Counted from the stretch's first letter, positions 45,480 to 57,805 are shown. The stretch is 64,000 bases of DNA from Nematopogon swammerdamellus (GCA_946902875.1 OX336344.1:23829791-23893790), one strand, 5' to 3'. Notes: generated from the letters alone by a model not told the origin. Program-made: numbers and translations.

Positions 45480-46010
45480 TTGTTTGGAACATTGAATTAA
45501 TATAAAATAATCACAATAAAGAATACTACAACAACAATAAAATGGGCCATCCCGCGTGTCCGTATTTAATCTACGGTCAATCAATGCAGCACGCTTCTGT
45601 AAAAAGGAATCGGCTCGGTGGCGGTGTTTCGTGTGAATCCCGCGCGCGCGGTCCCTCGAGCTCTCGGTCTCGATGCGCGAAATAGGCTCCACTGCTCGCA
45701 ATTGGAGAATTGCGAGCCTTTTAAGGCTTTATGTAAAAACGATCTCCGCTCGCTCGTGCCGTTAAGTTCACACAAGTGCGACGCGCACGCGCAGTCCCGC
45801 CATACTAGAAATGTGTTAGAAACATTATCATTCGCATTCGATGTATGAATATAGTGTACATTATACGAACCGTGCATTGGGGCCTCCACCAGACAGCCGC
45901 GCCGCCACCACCGCTTGCTACTACGAGTTTCGTTAGTTCATCATTTTCACATTCTCGATAAAAGTTTTTGGTGCGTGTGAACTTACCGCTCGTATCTATG
46001 TGAAGTAATA
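45480..46010. other. Non-coding interval
   Basis: No splice-supported gene. Overlapping ORFs of about 75-100 codons exist on both strands at 45460-45890 with similar length and no recognisable motif, so neither is called. Confidence 0.4.
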
Positions 46011-46014
46011 ATAC

Positions 46015-46385
46015 GCGGGGTACACTGAAAGTTTTGATTAACTAAATAAAACAGTTTATAAATAAAGTAATATACTTATTGATTTTCAAAGTATTCTCCA
46101 TTGCTTTTTAAATAATTTTTCATTCGTAAAAAACCAAACCAATAAACGTGATAAAACCATTTTTGAAAACATGAGGACATGGTCTGAGGGCATGTTTTTC
46201 ACGTGTTGGTTGAAAGCTATCACAGCCTCTTCAGGCTCCATAAATATCAAACCTCTCATCAATTCTTATATTTTAGGAAATAAAGAAATCACATTGTCCC
46301 ACATAAGTGACTGTGTCTTGTTCGCGGTGTGAGCCGAAGCATCATCATGGTGCAAGAGGATGCGACTTCTTGGTATTTCTTTCAG
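46015..46385 (-). pseudogene. mariner-like transposase C-terminal remnant
   Basis: The minus strand reads RILLHHDDASAHTANKTQSL then MWDNVISLFPKI and a stop (46266). After the stop come EPEEAVIAFNQHVKN and FFTNEKLFKKQWRIL. In mariner transposases the 'LHHDNA-x-x-HTA' block holds the second catalytic Asp, and EEAV/FxK...Wxx blocks end the protein. The stretch normally between the HTA helix and the LFPKI block (the 'PPYSPDLAP' region) is deleted, and stops interrupt the frame, so it is inactive. The end 'gtacactgaaagttttga' near 46020 may be close to a terminal repeat. Confidence 0.8.
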
Positions 46386-47219
46386 AGCGCACTGCGTACG
46401 TACTCGCGACTGGAGTGGAGACGTAGCGCGGGGGCGGCGGCGGGGCGGCGCGGAGGCGGAGGTGGCGGCCGACCGGTTACCGTCACCGTTATCGTAACTG
46501 TTACCGTTGACCTCACCCCTTACCCATTCACCCATCACCTCTATCCTCACGACGAGACAGTTTTGCCAATGAACTCTACAACTCTACAGCTGTGCTGTTG
46601 TGGACTCTTCTCTTGTGCAGGTTTGTTTTAATACTCAAAATATTTAATAAACATTCAAAAATGTTTACTATATAAAACGAATACAATGTATGTACCTATG
46701 TGGCTACTTATGTAGATTGATACAAGTCGCAGCTAAGTGATGTGCGAGCACTTTGAGTAGAAACTAGTTGTGAAGTGGGTGGCCGCGCCGCCGCCGCCGC
46801 ACACTGTAAGATGGTGTATGGGACGCTTGGCCAAAACCTATTTTCTCGTTGTAGTGTGTTCACATTTATTCAAGAAACTGAATTTAGTTATATGTAATCA
46901 TTAAATACTGCAGAATATGTTTATACCCTTTATTAATAATATTTTTATGAAATTTAATTAACTTGATGTAATAATATCTAAGTATCTAAAATCTTATATA
47001 GCTATAACCTCATTTATCTATTATTTTATAATCTGTAATCTGTCCTCTAGCTATCTATCTATATTTACATATTAATTATTCTTCACCTGTATCGCTCTCT
47101 CCAGTAGTGCTCGCTACAACATTCTACACTTGCAGGACCTCTGGGGATAATTTTTTGTATTTCTTTTCGGTAGTTCTCGGAGGCTCGAAATATACTTATT
47201 TTTATTTTTTAATGTAATC
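46386..47219. other. Non-coding interval
   Basis: A G/C block lies at 46420-46475. 'cacactgtaagatggtgtat' plus gggacgcttggcc at 46799-46832 is found inverted at 48397-48430, a dispersed short repeat. Otherwise AT-rich with no gene. Confidence 0.5.
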
Positions 47220-47612
47220 TAGTATGAGTGGCAGAGTCGGAGGGGCCAAAGCATATGGTTCGACCAGCCAGTATCACCTCCGAAAGGTAGGTGCCATAAC
47301 GGAGCCTCCCTGGATTGCTGGCTATACTGGACTAGAGGAGAACACAACCCAGGCTGCTATGCGGCCATCTTACATCCAGTGCTGTTGTACCAACCCAGTC
47401 GGCTACAATTTGAGTCTACCACCTAGTAAGGGGCAAGTGAAGGGACCTACAGTTTTACACCGGTTCCGAACGGTGAAGCAGCAAGTAGATATGCACGTAA
47501 TTTTTTTCGTCAGAAAAAACTCATTAGTACACGCCGACCGGATTTGGACCTCGGACCTCTCGCATGAGAAGCCGATGCCCAAACCACTCAGCCACCTGCC
47601 GTAAGGGTCCGA
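47220..47612 (-). mobile_element. SINE family A, most complete copy, with tRNA-like head
   Basis: On the minus strand the right end reads 'ggcaggtggctgagtggttt' (A box) and 'tccgaggtccaaatccggtc' (B box) about 35 bases apart, with a plausible anticodon arm between, like a Leu/Ser-type tRNA head. The body ('ggctacaatttgagtctacc', 'ggattgctggctatactgga', 'ccagccagtatcacctccg') follows in the order seen in the other copies. This copy defines the direction of the family. The 126-codon ORFs over it are artefacts. Confidence 0.85.
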
Positions 47613-47619
47613 GGTGACC

Positions 47620-49660
47620 AGAAGACGATTAAAAATATCCCTTAGGGTTTTTTCTCTGGAGAATTTTCGAGAGTAACCCTCCCGAAATAGTTTTATATGC
47701 TTATTTCTCGCCTCCTGAGCCTCCTCGGAGAGTTGACCTATGGGAAAAATGGCACTTTTAAAAATAAAGTGCTCATGGATCACGACTGAAGATTATTTGA
47801 TCTCTGCTTGCTGAAAGATTAAATTTAAGTAGTTGGTATAGCATGAAAATAACACAAATATAATAAATATATAGCGAGGCACATTGTTAATATCAAAAGG
47901 ATACTTTTAAGACGTAGAACCATAAAAGCATTCTTTTGGTTAATTACTTAATACAGTGTTAACAGAAGTTTAATATTATTTAAACGTAAATACTACATAG
48001 TACCTTGACATGAAATTTGGATACATTTGTATGACATGCGCAAAAACCCGCAAAATTTGTGAGCTGTTCTCGAAGCTACATTAATTTATCTCTAACATTG
48101 CATCAAAGACGTATTTAATGTGATTTAATTCATAAACTTTTAGTCTCGTCAATGTTAGATTTATGGAAAATCATAGCTACTTTAGAGAGGTGAAAGTAAC
48201 GCCATGTTGTCCACACAATCAATCAGTAAATAAATATTTTTTTTATGCAATTTGGATGGGCATACCTTCTTCTGCTTTTAACATTTTCAATTTAATTTTA
48301 CAATTTCAATTGAAAAGTGGTGGAAGGTGGCCCGGCTATCTAACAACCCTCTCCCCAGGCCGCGAAGTCATCGGCGCATGTTTGTTATTTCGAGTTTTGG
48401 CCAAGCGTCCCATAGACCATCTTACAGTGTGCGCCGCGCCGCGCCGCCGGAGGACCGCCGTAAATCACAACTGGAACCTGAAGCGGAGCTCGTCCTAATC
48501 CAATACTGTTTCAATCGTCCTCAGAATGACCTTCCTAATCTAGTAATACCAATCAAATTATCTTCTCGGCGGCGTCTGGGGAGCGCGGCGTGGGCGGCGC
48601 GGGAGCCGGGGCCGCCGCCCCCTGCGCCGCCGCCTGGGGGGGAAGCGAAGGTTTCCATATCGGTATCACATCTCGAGTTCAGTCGCCCCACTGCGTCGCG
48701 GAGGCGGAGGGGGTCAGTGGTCCCTTCGCGCCGACATAACTTACGAGTGTGTATCGCTTTGGACATTATGCGCGCCACGGTCACATTCTGAGGTTCAATC
48801 TTCCACTAGAACGTCGACAACTATTTTCATCTAACTTACTAATTCCAGGTAAAGAATAGCTTTTAAGTGTTTCAATGTATTTATTTATTTATAAGGTCTC
48901 TCACTCAACAGGTTAACATATTACAATTTAAATTAAAATAGGGACTAGTGTGCAAGCCCAGTCAGTAATGCAAACGGAATATAACGCACGCACGTTAAAA
49001 TAGTAGAGGTGAAATGTGGGCTGTGTGCGCGCGGGTGCAGACTGCAGACGCAGGTGTAGTAGGGTGTGCGGGTCTAGCGGGGGTGGCGGCGGAGGGGAGG
49101 GGGTGTCGCTATGTTTTCGCTGGCTATGTTTTGTATTTCCTGCATTTTATTTTTAAATCTTTTAATCTTTATTATTTACAATATTTGACAAACATTTTAT
49201 TATTATGATTAAGACTTTTTACAATTTTAGACTTTGACTTTATTCTGTTATTGTTATTGAATTTCTATTCTGAAAACTAATTGCATATGTTTTTTTATGT
49301 TATTTAAATAAAAATTGTGATAAGAAACTTGACGATGGCCTATTTCTTGCTTGGAACATAACATAGATAGAACTATAAAGATTTAAGTACCTACCTTATT
49401 GTTGTATATTGTTATTATACCTACCAGTATTGCATGTTGACGAACCTAAGTGTAACCTTGTTACCTATAGATAATAAATGGAATTGAATTGAATTGAATA
49501 TGTCGGGGGCGCGGGCGCGGGTGGCGCGGCGCGTGCGTGTAGTGTGTGTGACGCAGCCACGAGTCGAGCGAGAGATAGGGCGGCGCGGCGGTCGGTCGAG
49601 GCGCTATTCCAAGCGAGTGGCTCACGTTGCTGAATCCGCTCTGTCCAGCCAGCCTCTGAC
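47620..49660. other. Non-coding interval
   Basis: No gene is supported. The 48300-48790 stretch is G/C-richer with mixed ORFs on both strands and no recognisable motif. A 'tgaattgaattgaa' microsatellite is at 49482-49499, and a G/C block at 49505-49590. Confidence 0.45.
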
Positions 49661-49667
49661 TCTGTCT

Positions 49668-49890
49668 TTTTTTTTATGGAAACTGACACGGTTGGCTACA
49701 TCACCTACAACATCCGTGATGTCAGCTCATAACACCGGGTGAACTAGGTGCCATGTCAGTGCTTTCCTTCGATCGTGCCGGCTACACTGAACGGGACGTA
49801 AAACTATTTACATAGGCGTTTGGACCGACCTATCATTCAGCGCGGTTGTAGCAACCCGGGCGGGATAAACCCTACCACCTAGTGAGGTAC
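49668..49890 (-). mobile_element. SINE family B, head-truncated
   Basis: 'tttttttttatggaaactga' at 49668 (poly-A tail as T) leads into 'cacggttggctacatcacct' and 'gtgatgtcagctcataacac', continuing to 'ccctaccacctagtgaggta'. The tRNA-like head is missing. Confidence 0.82.
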
Positions 49891-50020
49891 TACGACATGC
49901 ACGCACGGGGAAAAGTAAAAACAAGTTATGCGTTTAATGTATGTTTATATTATACTTGGCATTTAATTAAATCATCATGTTGTGTTTGTCAGTAAGTATT
50001 GCACTGGCAGTTAGCCAGCG

Positions 50021-51376
50021 CACAGTGTCAAATATGACCATAAAATCGGACACGTCCTTTTTATTGCAGAAATTTATAGATTTAGTTATTTAAAATGCTA
50101 GAGTAAAACTCCCCCGCCTCTGCGACTTTTAGTTTAGGAGAAATAAATTTTTGAAAATTACACTTTTTTAGTTTCGAAAAAACGAAAAATAATTCTACAA
50201 TTAAAACTAAGCTACTTATTTAAATTTCACTCAGCCTTATCAAAGACGCTTTTGAATATCCACATTTGGAAAGTTATTCGAGGCCGTGAAAGTTTACAGA
50301 AATCGAATTATATATTTTTTTAATTTTTTTTATTTTATTTTTTTTCTCCTAGATCCCGTTGTAGTAGGCGGAGATATTTATACCGAAAATAGTTCACTAT
50401 TTCCTCTGTCCGTTAAAAAAAAACCGAGGCCTAATTCCATGGGTTTAAGAAGTTATGCTCATTTTAGTGCAATTATCAAGTTTCGGGCAATAGGGTTGGC
50501 ACTTTACAAAATCTTTTATTTTTCCGCAAAATAATGATATGGTCCCAGCAGTGGATGTATATGGACTGGTCAGTTAGGCACTCAGTGTGTATGTGTTCAC
50601 TGCTGGACATACGCCTCCCCAATTTTAAACATAGTAGCCGACATGAAAGAAGGGAAAAACTGGCATGGCATGCAAACCTAGTTCTCCCGGTGTTATGGGC
50701 TGACATCATGGATGCTGTAGTGTAGGTGATTTAGCGAGCCGTGTCAGTTTCCATAAAAAAAAAAACAAAAAAAAAACAAAAACAAAAACCAAAACCAGCT
50801 AATTATTATTAAAAGAAATCACGAAACAATACAATAAAATTAATCAAATGTCAAAAATAAATAAATAAAAAATGGGAAAATTTTTATTCATTCTAGTAAC
50901 AACCCTAGCCCATAGCGAATAACTCCTGTAACTTCTTAATCCCATGGAATTAGGCGTCGGGTTTTTTTTAACGGAAGGAGGAAACAGTGAACTATTTTCG
51001 GTATAAATATCTCCGCCTACAGTAGTAGGATCCCATAGTATGGGATCTAGGAGAAAAAAAAAAATAAAAAAAATAAAAAATAAATATAATTCGATTTCTG
51101 TAAACTTTCACACCCTCGAATAACTTTTCAAATGTGGATATTCGAAAGGGTATTTGATAAGACTGAGTGAAATTTAAATAAGTAGCTTAGTTTTAATTGT
51201 AGAATTATTTTTCGTTTTTCCGAAACTAAAAAAGTGTAATTTTCAAAAAATTATTTCTCCTAAACTAAAAGTCGCAGAGGCGGGGGAGTTTTACTCTAGC
51301 ATTTTAAATAACTAAATCTATTAATTTCTGGAATAAAAAGAACGTGTCCGATTTTAAGGTCATATTTGACACTGTG
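50021..51376. mobile_element. 1.36 kb foldback element
   Basis: 'cacagtgtcaaatatgacca' at 50021 is mirrored by its inverse ending at 51376. The arms match for about 440-510 bases each with modest divergence ('gagtaaaactcccccgcctc', 'gtggatattc' and 'ggcggagatatttata' blocks on opposite strands). A roughly 340-bp spacer is occupied by a SINE B copy and a 'gttcactgctggacatacgc' repeat. No transposase frame is seen. Confidence 0.88.
50636..50775 (+). mobile_element. SINE family B copy in plus orientation, within the foldback spacer
   Basis: 'cccggtgttatgggctgaca', 'gtgtaggtgatttagcgagc' and 'cgtgtcagtttccataaaaa' followed by an A-rich tail are the inverse of the 34 kb and 49.7 kb copies. It ends in an imperfect poly-A of about 40 bases. 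Confidence 0.8.
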
Positions 51377-52085
51377 CAGCGCGAGAATCTATGCTTTGCC
51401 ATAGAGCCAATTTAGAGTTTAGTTTTCAAATTTAAAAAAATAATATGTTTTGTTTCGAATCCTGTTTTGATCTTGCTATTGTTTTTGCTTTGAAAAATGT
51501 TGAGTTCGGAACCATACTACCAAAATCTACTGATGTACAAAATATTTAATATGGAATAAATGATTTTCCATTGCATCATCTTCAAGAGATTTTCCATTGC
51601 AATCTTCAATTATTCAAGAATATTAAGGATATTCACTGGTGAAAGTAATCACCAGTGCAGTATCTAGATAGTTGGTAATGTTTTGTCGAACAGCACACAA
51701 GCGGACACCGGGAGAGGTGACATACTCGTAGGTGAGCGCAGTGTGCTGTACGCGAACGTTCAGCGACGTCGTCGGTGTCACACTTGGAATATACTCAGCT
51801 CGTTCGACTCGACCGACAGTGGAGTCTCCGCGCTCGCTGTGATTTACGAACGAGTTCCCGGCGGCGCGGCGGGGCGGGGGCGCGGGCGGGGACGCTCCGC
51901 TCCGGTCGGATCAAGCGATTATCTACGATTACTGCTATAGGCTTTTACCAATTAGCTGCGGTCCGCTGCGCTCCACCGACACATGTATATGTTATTTTTA
52001 TTGCGACCCTACATGACACTTCGCCTAAGCATTTGGCCATAAATTGTCTTTAGGGGTCTATATGCGACCGCCTTTCACTTCAAGT
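51377..52085. other. Non-coding interval
   Basis: No gene is supported. A G/C block (51860-51905) lies under two overlapping biased ORFs. Confidence 0.45.
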
Positions 52086-52089
52086 AAAT

Positions 52090-52555
52090 TTTGCAATACT
52101 TTCTGGTTTTCCTACCCGACGTCGTCGTTCGTGCCGACGACGCTAACCGACGGAACGATTGCGGTCCGATCATTTCTCGTAGCAGTTGCGACGGTCACTT
52201 ATCTCCTAGTTCGAGTGTGTTTAGAAGTTTCTGCATTCTTTGCTCGTCGCTTTCTGATAAGCGTTTGATGATGCATTGCTTCAGTACATCATATTATGTT
52301 GGTGAAGGGTCCGTTTTGATAACGTCGGTGACGGTAGAAAGAGTGTTTCCATCTAAGCTTGCCAATAGATAATTTGCATTTGATTTCTTGTTGTGTTATC
52401 TTAGCGAGTGCAAATTGCGCTTCGATTTGGCGGAACCACAGCTGAGGATCCGGCGTCCAGAATGGTGGTATCTTGACAGCGGCATAGGCAATATCTCCAG
52501 TAACTTTTTTCAACTCCTCCAACTCTATCTGTAGCTTCTTTACGTGTTCGTCCAT
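52090..52555 (-). pseudogene. Ty3/Gypsy-type gag fragment
   Basis: From ATG 52555 the minus strand reads MDEHVKKLQIELEELKK, then a VKIPPFWTPDPQLWFRQIEA segment and QFALAKITQQEIK. After a frameshift near 52350 come a YDVLKQCIIKRLSESDEQRM segment and QKLLNTLELGD (about 52200-52290). 'IPPFW-x-x-xP-x-LWF-x-x-x-E' followed by a Q-K-LL-x-x-x-ELGD block is the usual layout of insect Gypsy-type capsid domains. It is frameshifted and truncated, and no pol or LTR was recognised nearby. Confidence 0.75.
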
Positions 52556-52760
52556 CTCGCAGGACGTCTAGAATCAACTCCTCCAACTCTATCTGTAGCT
52601 TCTTTACGTGTTCGTCCATCTCGCAGGACGTCTAGAATCAACTCCTCCAAATCTCTCTGTAGCTTCTTTACGTGTTCGTCCATCTCGCAGGATGTCTAGA
52701 ATCAACTCCTCCAACTCTATCTGTAGCTTCTTTACGTGTTCGTCCATCTCGTAGGACGTC
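52511..52760 (-). repeat. 64-bp tandem repeat containing the gag start
   Basis: 'caactcctccaactctatct', 'gtagcttctttacgtgttcg' and 'tccatctcgcaggacgtcta' are repeated four times with a 64-bp period (gag start codons at 52553, 52617, 52681 and 52745). Because 64 is not a multiple of 3, only the innermost copy joins the gag frame. Confidence 0.93.
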
Positions 52761-52864
52761 TAGAATCGGCAGTCACCAGTTGAGCTGCTCGTGGTGGATT
52801 AAATACTATGATGCTCAGAATATATATTTGTCATCTTTTTTAAATGTCACCGAGGAAGATTAAA

Positions 52865-53148
52865 AAAAACGCAGAACGGCCTTCGGCCTCGCCCTTAGTT
52901 ACCTTCTTTGAGAAAGTTCCTATACGGAGCTCCGCCTTCGGCGTCGCCATAAGTAACTTAGTTTCTTCGCGAAAAATGCCTTTTACCTGAAAGCAGCTCG
53001 GCCTTCGGCCTCGCCAGTAGTTACGTACTTTATTCGAGAAGGTTTATCATTAACCTGAACGCAGCTCATCCTTCGGCCTCGCCCTTAATGACTTGTTTTC
53101 TTCTTTTGAAATACGAATTTCACGCGAGCGAAGCCGCGGGCAAAATCT
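52865..53148 (+). repeat. Dispersed repeat end with four 'ggccttcggcctcgcc' units
   Basis: Roughly 60-bp units centred on ggccttcggcctcgcc or close variants occur at about 52880, 52935, 53010 and 53070. They are followed by 'cgcgagcgaagccgcgggca' and aaatctagta, a terminal sequence very common in lepidopteran elements. Confidence 0.7.
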
Positions 53149-53149
53149 A

Positions 53150-54345
53150 GTAACTAATACGCGCAATACTTGGCGGCGGCGGCGGCGGAGTGGGTCCCTC
53201 TCGCCCGTCTTCTGTCCCGTCACCGGTCGCAGCGCCGCGAGACGTCCCGTAGTCGACTCGCACAGTGGAAGTGCGGTGTAGCGGCGGAGGGCGGAGGGCG
53301 TGGAGGCGGTAGGTTGTGTTAAATGAGGCCGTAGAGAAGCGGGAAGCGGTGTTTTTGTTACGGACAGGATTAGTTCGGTTGCGGTGGAGTTTTTCTAAGA
53401 CGCTTTGTAGCCGGCACGGAGGTAGCTCCGCCCCACCCCCGTCCACCCCCGCAGCGTCCGCCCCCGGCGCGGCGCCGCAGAGAAGGTTTAACTTGTAATC
53501 TTGGCTTATTTCTATCTGCGTTACTTCCACGCGGATGCTCGGCTCGGCTCGCTCCGGCGCGGCGGCGGCGGCGCGGCGCCACTACTGCACGTCGACACTC
53601 CGCCTACGCAGCGCTGAATCTAGTGACATTCTCACCAGATTCAGCATAGGCTGTGTCCAGTCCTTTTTAATGTTCCGTATCCATACGGAAGCCTATTACT
53701 AAAGCCTACGCCGTCTACGGAAACCTCGGCGCACCGAATGCTTTGAGAGAAAAATTAATAGAGGCAAATACAAAACAATTCACAAATTCTGACACACCTT
53801 ATTGATAGCAGCCACTAGACGTATGGAGCATGACAATAATTGTCTAATTTATTAGTAACATTTTCGTGCAACTTTGATACACGAACCCCTCCTCTATCAA
53901 TGTTGTCCCCAAATCCCATAAGTATGTACGTAAGTAAGTATGTACATACTATATGTGGCATAACATATTCGTTTCAGCAGTTGAAACTAATCGGCTGCCG
54001 GTGGTGACTGGAAGATTAAACAATTCTCATAGAGGACAAAGACAGCCGTGAGCATGATTTTAATAATTAACTAGTTCTTCAGCTATTAGAAAAAATAACT
54101 TTATATTTTAAAGAGCAGGTTAAGAACACAAGACTTTAGGGCTTACACATCCTGGAGTATTGCAAGTGGGTTCCCATCGAGCGCGAGACCAGCGTGCGGC
54201 CAATCCTCTCCTACAGCGGCGGCGCGCTAGGCGCTCCGTCGACTCTTCCTCAGAGCTGGTCCGCGCGGACCCGGACCTGGAGCAGAGCTGGTGCCGCGCT
54301 CGATCTCGCTTTACGAAAATGGTAATACCGCCGGTGGCGGGAGGC
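53150..54345. other. Non-coding interval
   Basis: G/C-rich blocks at 53165-53320 and 53420-53580 produce competing biased ORFs on both strands. An inverse copy of the 'ggcgtaggctt...ttccgta' repeat is at about 53665-53720. No gene is supported. Confidence 0.45.
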
Positions 54346-54349
54346 AGGC

Positions 54350-54530
54350 CTCCAAGCACGCCGGCGGGTGCATGCCGTGGCTACTACGGAGCTCTCCGGG
54401 ATGACGCGAGGCAAGCTACGAGCGATAGGTGGTGGTACTAGACACGTAGGCCACCACCACCCCCATCTCGGAGAGCTCCGTATCCGTCGAACCGCTGGGC
54501 GACGACACGCAGCCATTTCATACAACATGA
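54350..54530 (+). repeat. Dispersed repeat D, copy 2
   Basis: It shares 'cctccaagcacgccggcggg', 'caagctacgagcgataggtg', 'gtactagacacgtaggccac' and 'cggagagctccgtatccgtc' with 24285-24500. Confidence 0.75.
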
Positions 54531-54599
54531 TTGTCGCGCGTGCGTCACTGTTACGCACTTTGCCGCCACACCGGTAGCGGGTCACACTGTCACGTTGCA

Positions 54600-56239
54600 A
54601 AATTCTTACTGGCACGAAACTCATTTTAAATTAATGTTTTGAGTTTAGAATAAAAAAAATAGAGATCTTTTGTTTTGCTGTCACTGGAAAAATATGGCTG
54701 TATAACTGCTGAGGGCGATAATTTCTTGTGTGCAGATTTGTAATCTGGTAATTATGTTATTTAGTTATTTTTTATTATTTCATGTCAGTCAGTCGGTCAG
54801 CGTGTAAGCGTCCACTGCTGGACATACGCCTCTCATATATTTCGGTTATTATCTTGCTAAAAAATATTTTCCCTTTCTGAACCAAAGGAACCTTAAACCT
54901 TAAACCTTTCTGAAAAATATGACCCTTTCTGATTGCTATTATTACGAGCTGCTTGTGTAGGTTTTTTTAGGCTTATGTATTATTATTACTGTTTTTTTTA
55001 TCTTAGCGGCTTCTGTGGGGCCACGAGGCCTGTGGAGGACTTTCAAAGACTGCGGAGACTGAGGATTGGAGGCTTCAGGAAGGTGAACCGCTGTGAGCTC
55101 AGCTGTTGACGATGCTGCAGGAATATTTTGCTGTGCTGCAAGGAGAGGTCGCTCAGGCTGTGCCGAGGTGGGCGAACGTGCGAAGCCTTTGCCGCTGAAG
55201 AGGAGGGGAAAGTGGCTTCAACCTGACCATTCTACCAGCTACTGATTTATTAGTTGTTATTATTATCACATCTTTATCATGTACTTAAATTAATTTTACA
55301 TGGTAAATATCCGCCGGAACTGATTTTGTATCAGACTTCGCACTTTATATACTTTATGACGTCATCACGTAAAACTATCGTCCGTAAACCGATTTTACAG
55401 ACAACCAATTTTTTTAAATGTAGCCGAATGTCCAAATGTAAACAGGTGTTTTTAATTTTTCGATATCACATTTAATTTTTGAAATTTTTTATCACATTTT
55501 TGCTTTGAATTTTTTTTCTTTTTCGCAAAAAAAAATGGCAACCATCTTGTAGCCCTAGCCGATACGCGTCTGTCGAGCCCTCAACCACTCGCGTAGCCCC
55601 AAAACTCGCGAGACCAGGACTATTTCATACTCTCACCGAAAATGGGAGGCTATACTGATGCGATCGAAAAAACATTTTCAATGTTAAAAATCTGATCGCC
55701 AATAATGAAAATGGAAACAGCTGCAGACGGAGGCCAACTATCTGTGCTCGGCACGTGTACTCGTTGTAACCTACTACGTACAGCATATGCATAAATGATT
55801 GATTAGGTTGTCGGCCGGTGTCGAGCGTGCGTGCGGATCCCGCGCGCCGGCGGCGGGGCGGGGCGGGGCGGCGCGGCCGCGATAGCGAGCATGTGTCTGG
55901 ATGTCGGTTCTTATTGCGATGTTAAACTCAGATTAACTTAATTGAGGATCAACTCGGAGAGAGATTTCCTAATCGCGCGCCCCCCCCCCCCCGCCCCCGC
56001 CGGTCTCACTACACGCAGCCGGCTTTACTTATCAGCCGCTACTCTCCGCTACACCGCCGCGCCGCGCCGCCGGAGCTCCGCGCGGCTACATAGTTTATTT
56101 GGATCGCCGCGGCGGCGCTGCGCGGCGCGGAGGAGGTGCGGCGCCGCGCGAGCTAATCTCCGAGGAGTGGAGTGCTACTCCAGCTCACTATATCGTTTCT
56201 GCACGAACACTTCCCCTACGAATATAGCGTTGCGCTATA
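54600..56239. other. Non-coding interval
   Basis: A 'gtccactgctggacatacgc' repeat scrap is at 54812, shared with 50600. 'atcatgtacttaaattaatt' at 55276 is shared with 24233. A G/C block lies at 55840-55880, and a run of 13 C at 55980-55992 in an otherwise AT-rich region. No gene is supported. Confidence 0.5.
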
Positions 56240-56617
56240 TACAACGTGTCCCAAAACTCTACGTCAAGCGCGAACCAGGCAGTAGGCCAGTTTATGACCT
56301 AGGGAAAAATAAGAAAAAATCATTGATTTTTTTAGAAAAAAATTTAACTTAATTTTTTTTTAAACTACAGGTATTCTGGTTTTATTAGGGATATTTATCA
56401 ATAGCAGAGTTAATTAGGCTTCCTATATAAAAAAATTAACAATTATATTTGCAAATTTTTAGTTGTAGTACTACCTAAAATGTCAATTTTCAAAGTTTTT
56501 CAAAAAATGCTCATATCATAAAAAAACAAATGACTCCGATTTTTTTAGTTCGATTTTTAGTCATAAACTGGCCTACTCCCTGGTTCCCGCTTGACGTTGA
56601 GTTTTGGGACACGTTGT
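56240..56617. mobile_element. 378-bp MITE with about 60-bp terminal inverted repeats
   Basis: 'acaacgtgtcccaaaactct' plus acgtcaagcg at 56241 is mirrored by 'cgcttgacgttgagttttgg' plus gacacgttgt ending at 56617. Further in, 'ggcagtaggccagtttatga' matches the inverse of 56562-56582. The centre is A/T-rich. A TA-type duplication is possible at the flanks but not clear. Confidence 0.88.
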
Positions 56618-56734
56618 GTAATAGCATACACCGGCGGCAGCTCTACTACCTCTCACCTCGCTGCGGGTACTTCCATTGTAATATGTAACCCTTGCTTGTC
56701 ATGTTATATTATATTAGTAGGTATCATCACATCA

Positions 56735-56845
56735 CTGGTAGGTATGGCACCTAGGCACATTCTCGGAAGTGATATTGTCTGGTCGGAGCATGTGCTCTGG
56801 CTCCTCCGACTCGCTCATCCGTACTGGATACATGATAAGAGAATT
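56735..56845 (+). mobile_element. SINE family A fragment
   Basis: 'ggtatggcacctaggcacat', 'tggtcggagcatgtgctctg' and 'ccgtactggatacat' match 11405-11500. Confidence 0.7.
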
Positions 56846-56849
56846 TGGT

Positions 56850-57805
56850 CGGGGCGGGGCGTCGCGTCGCTCGCTTGTGGTAAATAAGACAATAATACTT
56901 TACTCTATAAGTAATTTTATTTTTAAAATGTCATTTGGAATGTTATCAACACCTTAAGTATAGTAACATTGATAAACATGTGTTACGTATATAAATAGCT
57001 ATAGATACACAGGTGGTGAGTACATAATATATTGTCGCCGCGTCAGTCCACACACACATACGCGCATCATATTGTCATGCACACCTACATGCATAAATAC
57101 TACATCATTGTCTGTCTTTATTGTCATTAAGTCATTATTTAACAAATCTCGCCGTATAATCATCTCGACTTACAGCTGTTACACTACACCTGACGCGTGA
57201 GAAGGAAGGGCACAACATCACGCACCTCTCCTCTCCTTGTCCCGCACCAGCCGTACATCCTCTACCTACACAATACATAGTACCTTCTATATTCAAAAAC
57301 AAATAGGTATATAAAAAAAAAGTAATTTAAATGTCTGTGAGACAGATCGCAAGAGTACAGATTGTGTCTATACAATGCGCGTGTGTATAGGGATTAGGTC
57401 ATGAACAACATGAGAGTAAAACTGTTATGTAGTGTTAATTTAAAAAGAACAAAACATCTTGCGGCCGGCAGGAGGTACATAGACGGAGGCGGAAATACGC
57501 AATACCTACTTTTAATAATAATATACATTTCTTTACCTATTTCCGACACAAGTCCCACTGTTACACACATCTACAAGTCAAGCTAAAAAAAAACAATGCA
57601 CTATGTATACAAAAATAAACAACATTTGAAAAAAAAGAGGAATAAAAATAATAATTATCTTCAATTTACGATTTCCAAACTATTCGAATTATCAAAACTA
57701 CTAAAATATCGGAATATTGTACAAATAATTTAAAATAGTGATTGTTGCACTTGAAGAAAATGAATAATCTCACGCTAACAGAAGTGAGTGAGGCACGCTG
57801 GCCGC
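56850..57805. other. Non-coding AT-rich interval
   Basis: Nothing recognisable beyond short A-runs and tata-rich stretches. Confidence 0.5.
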
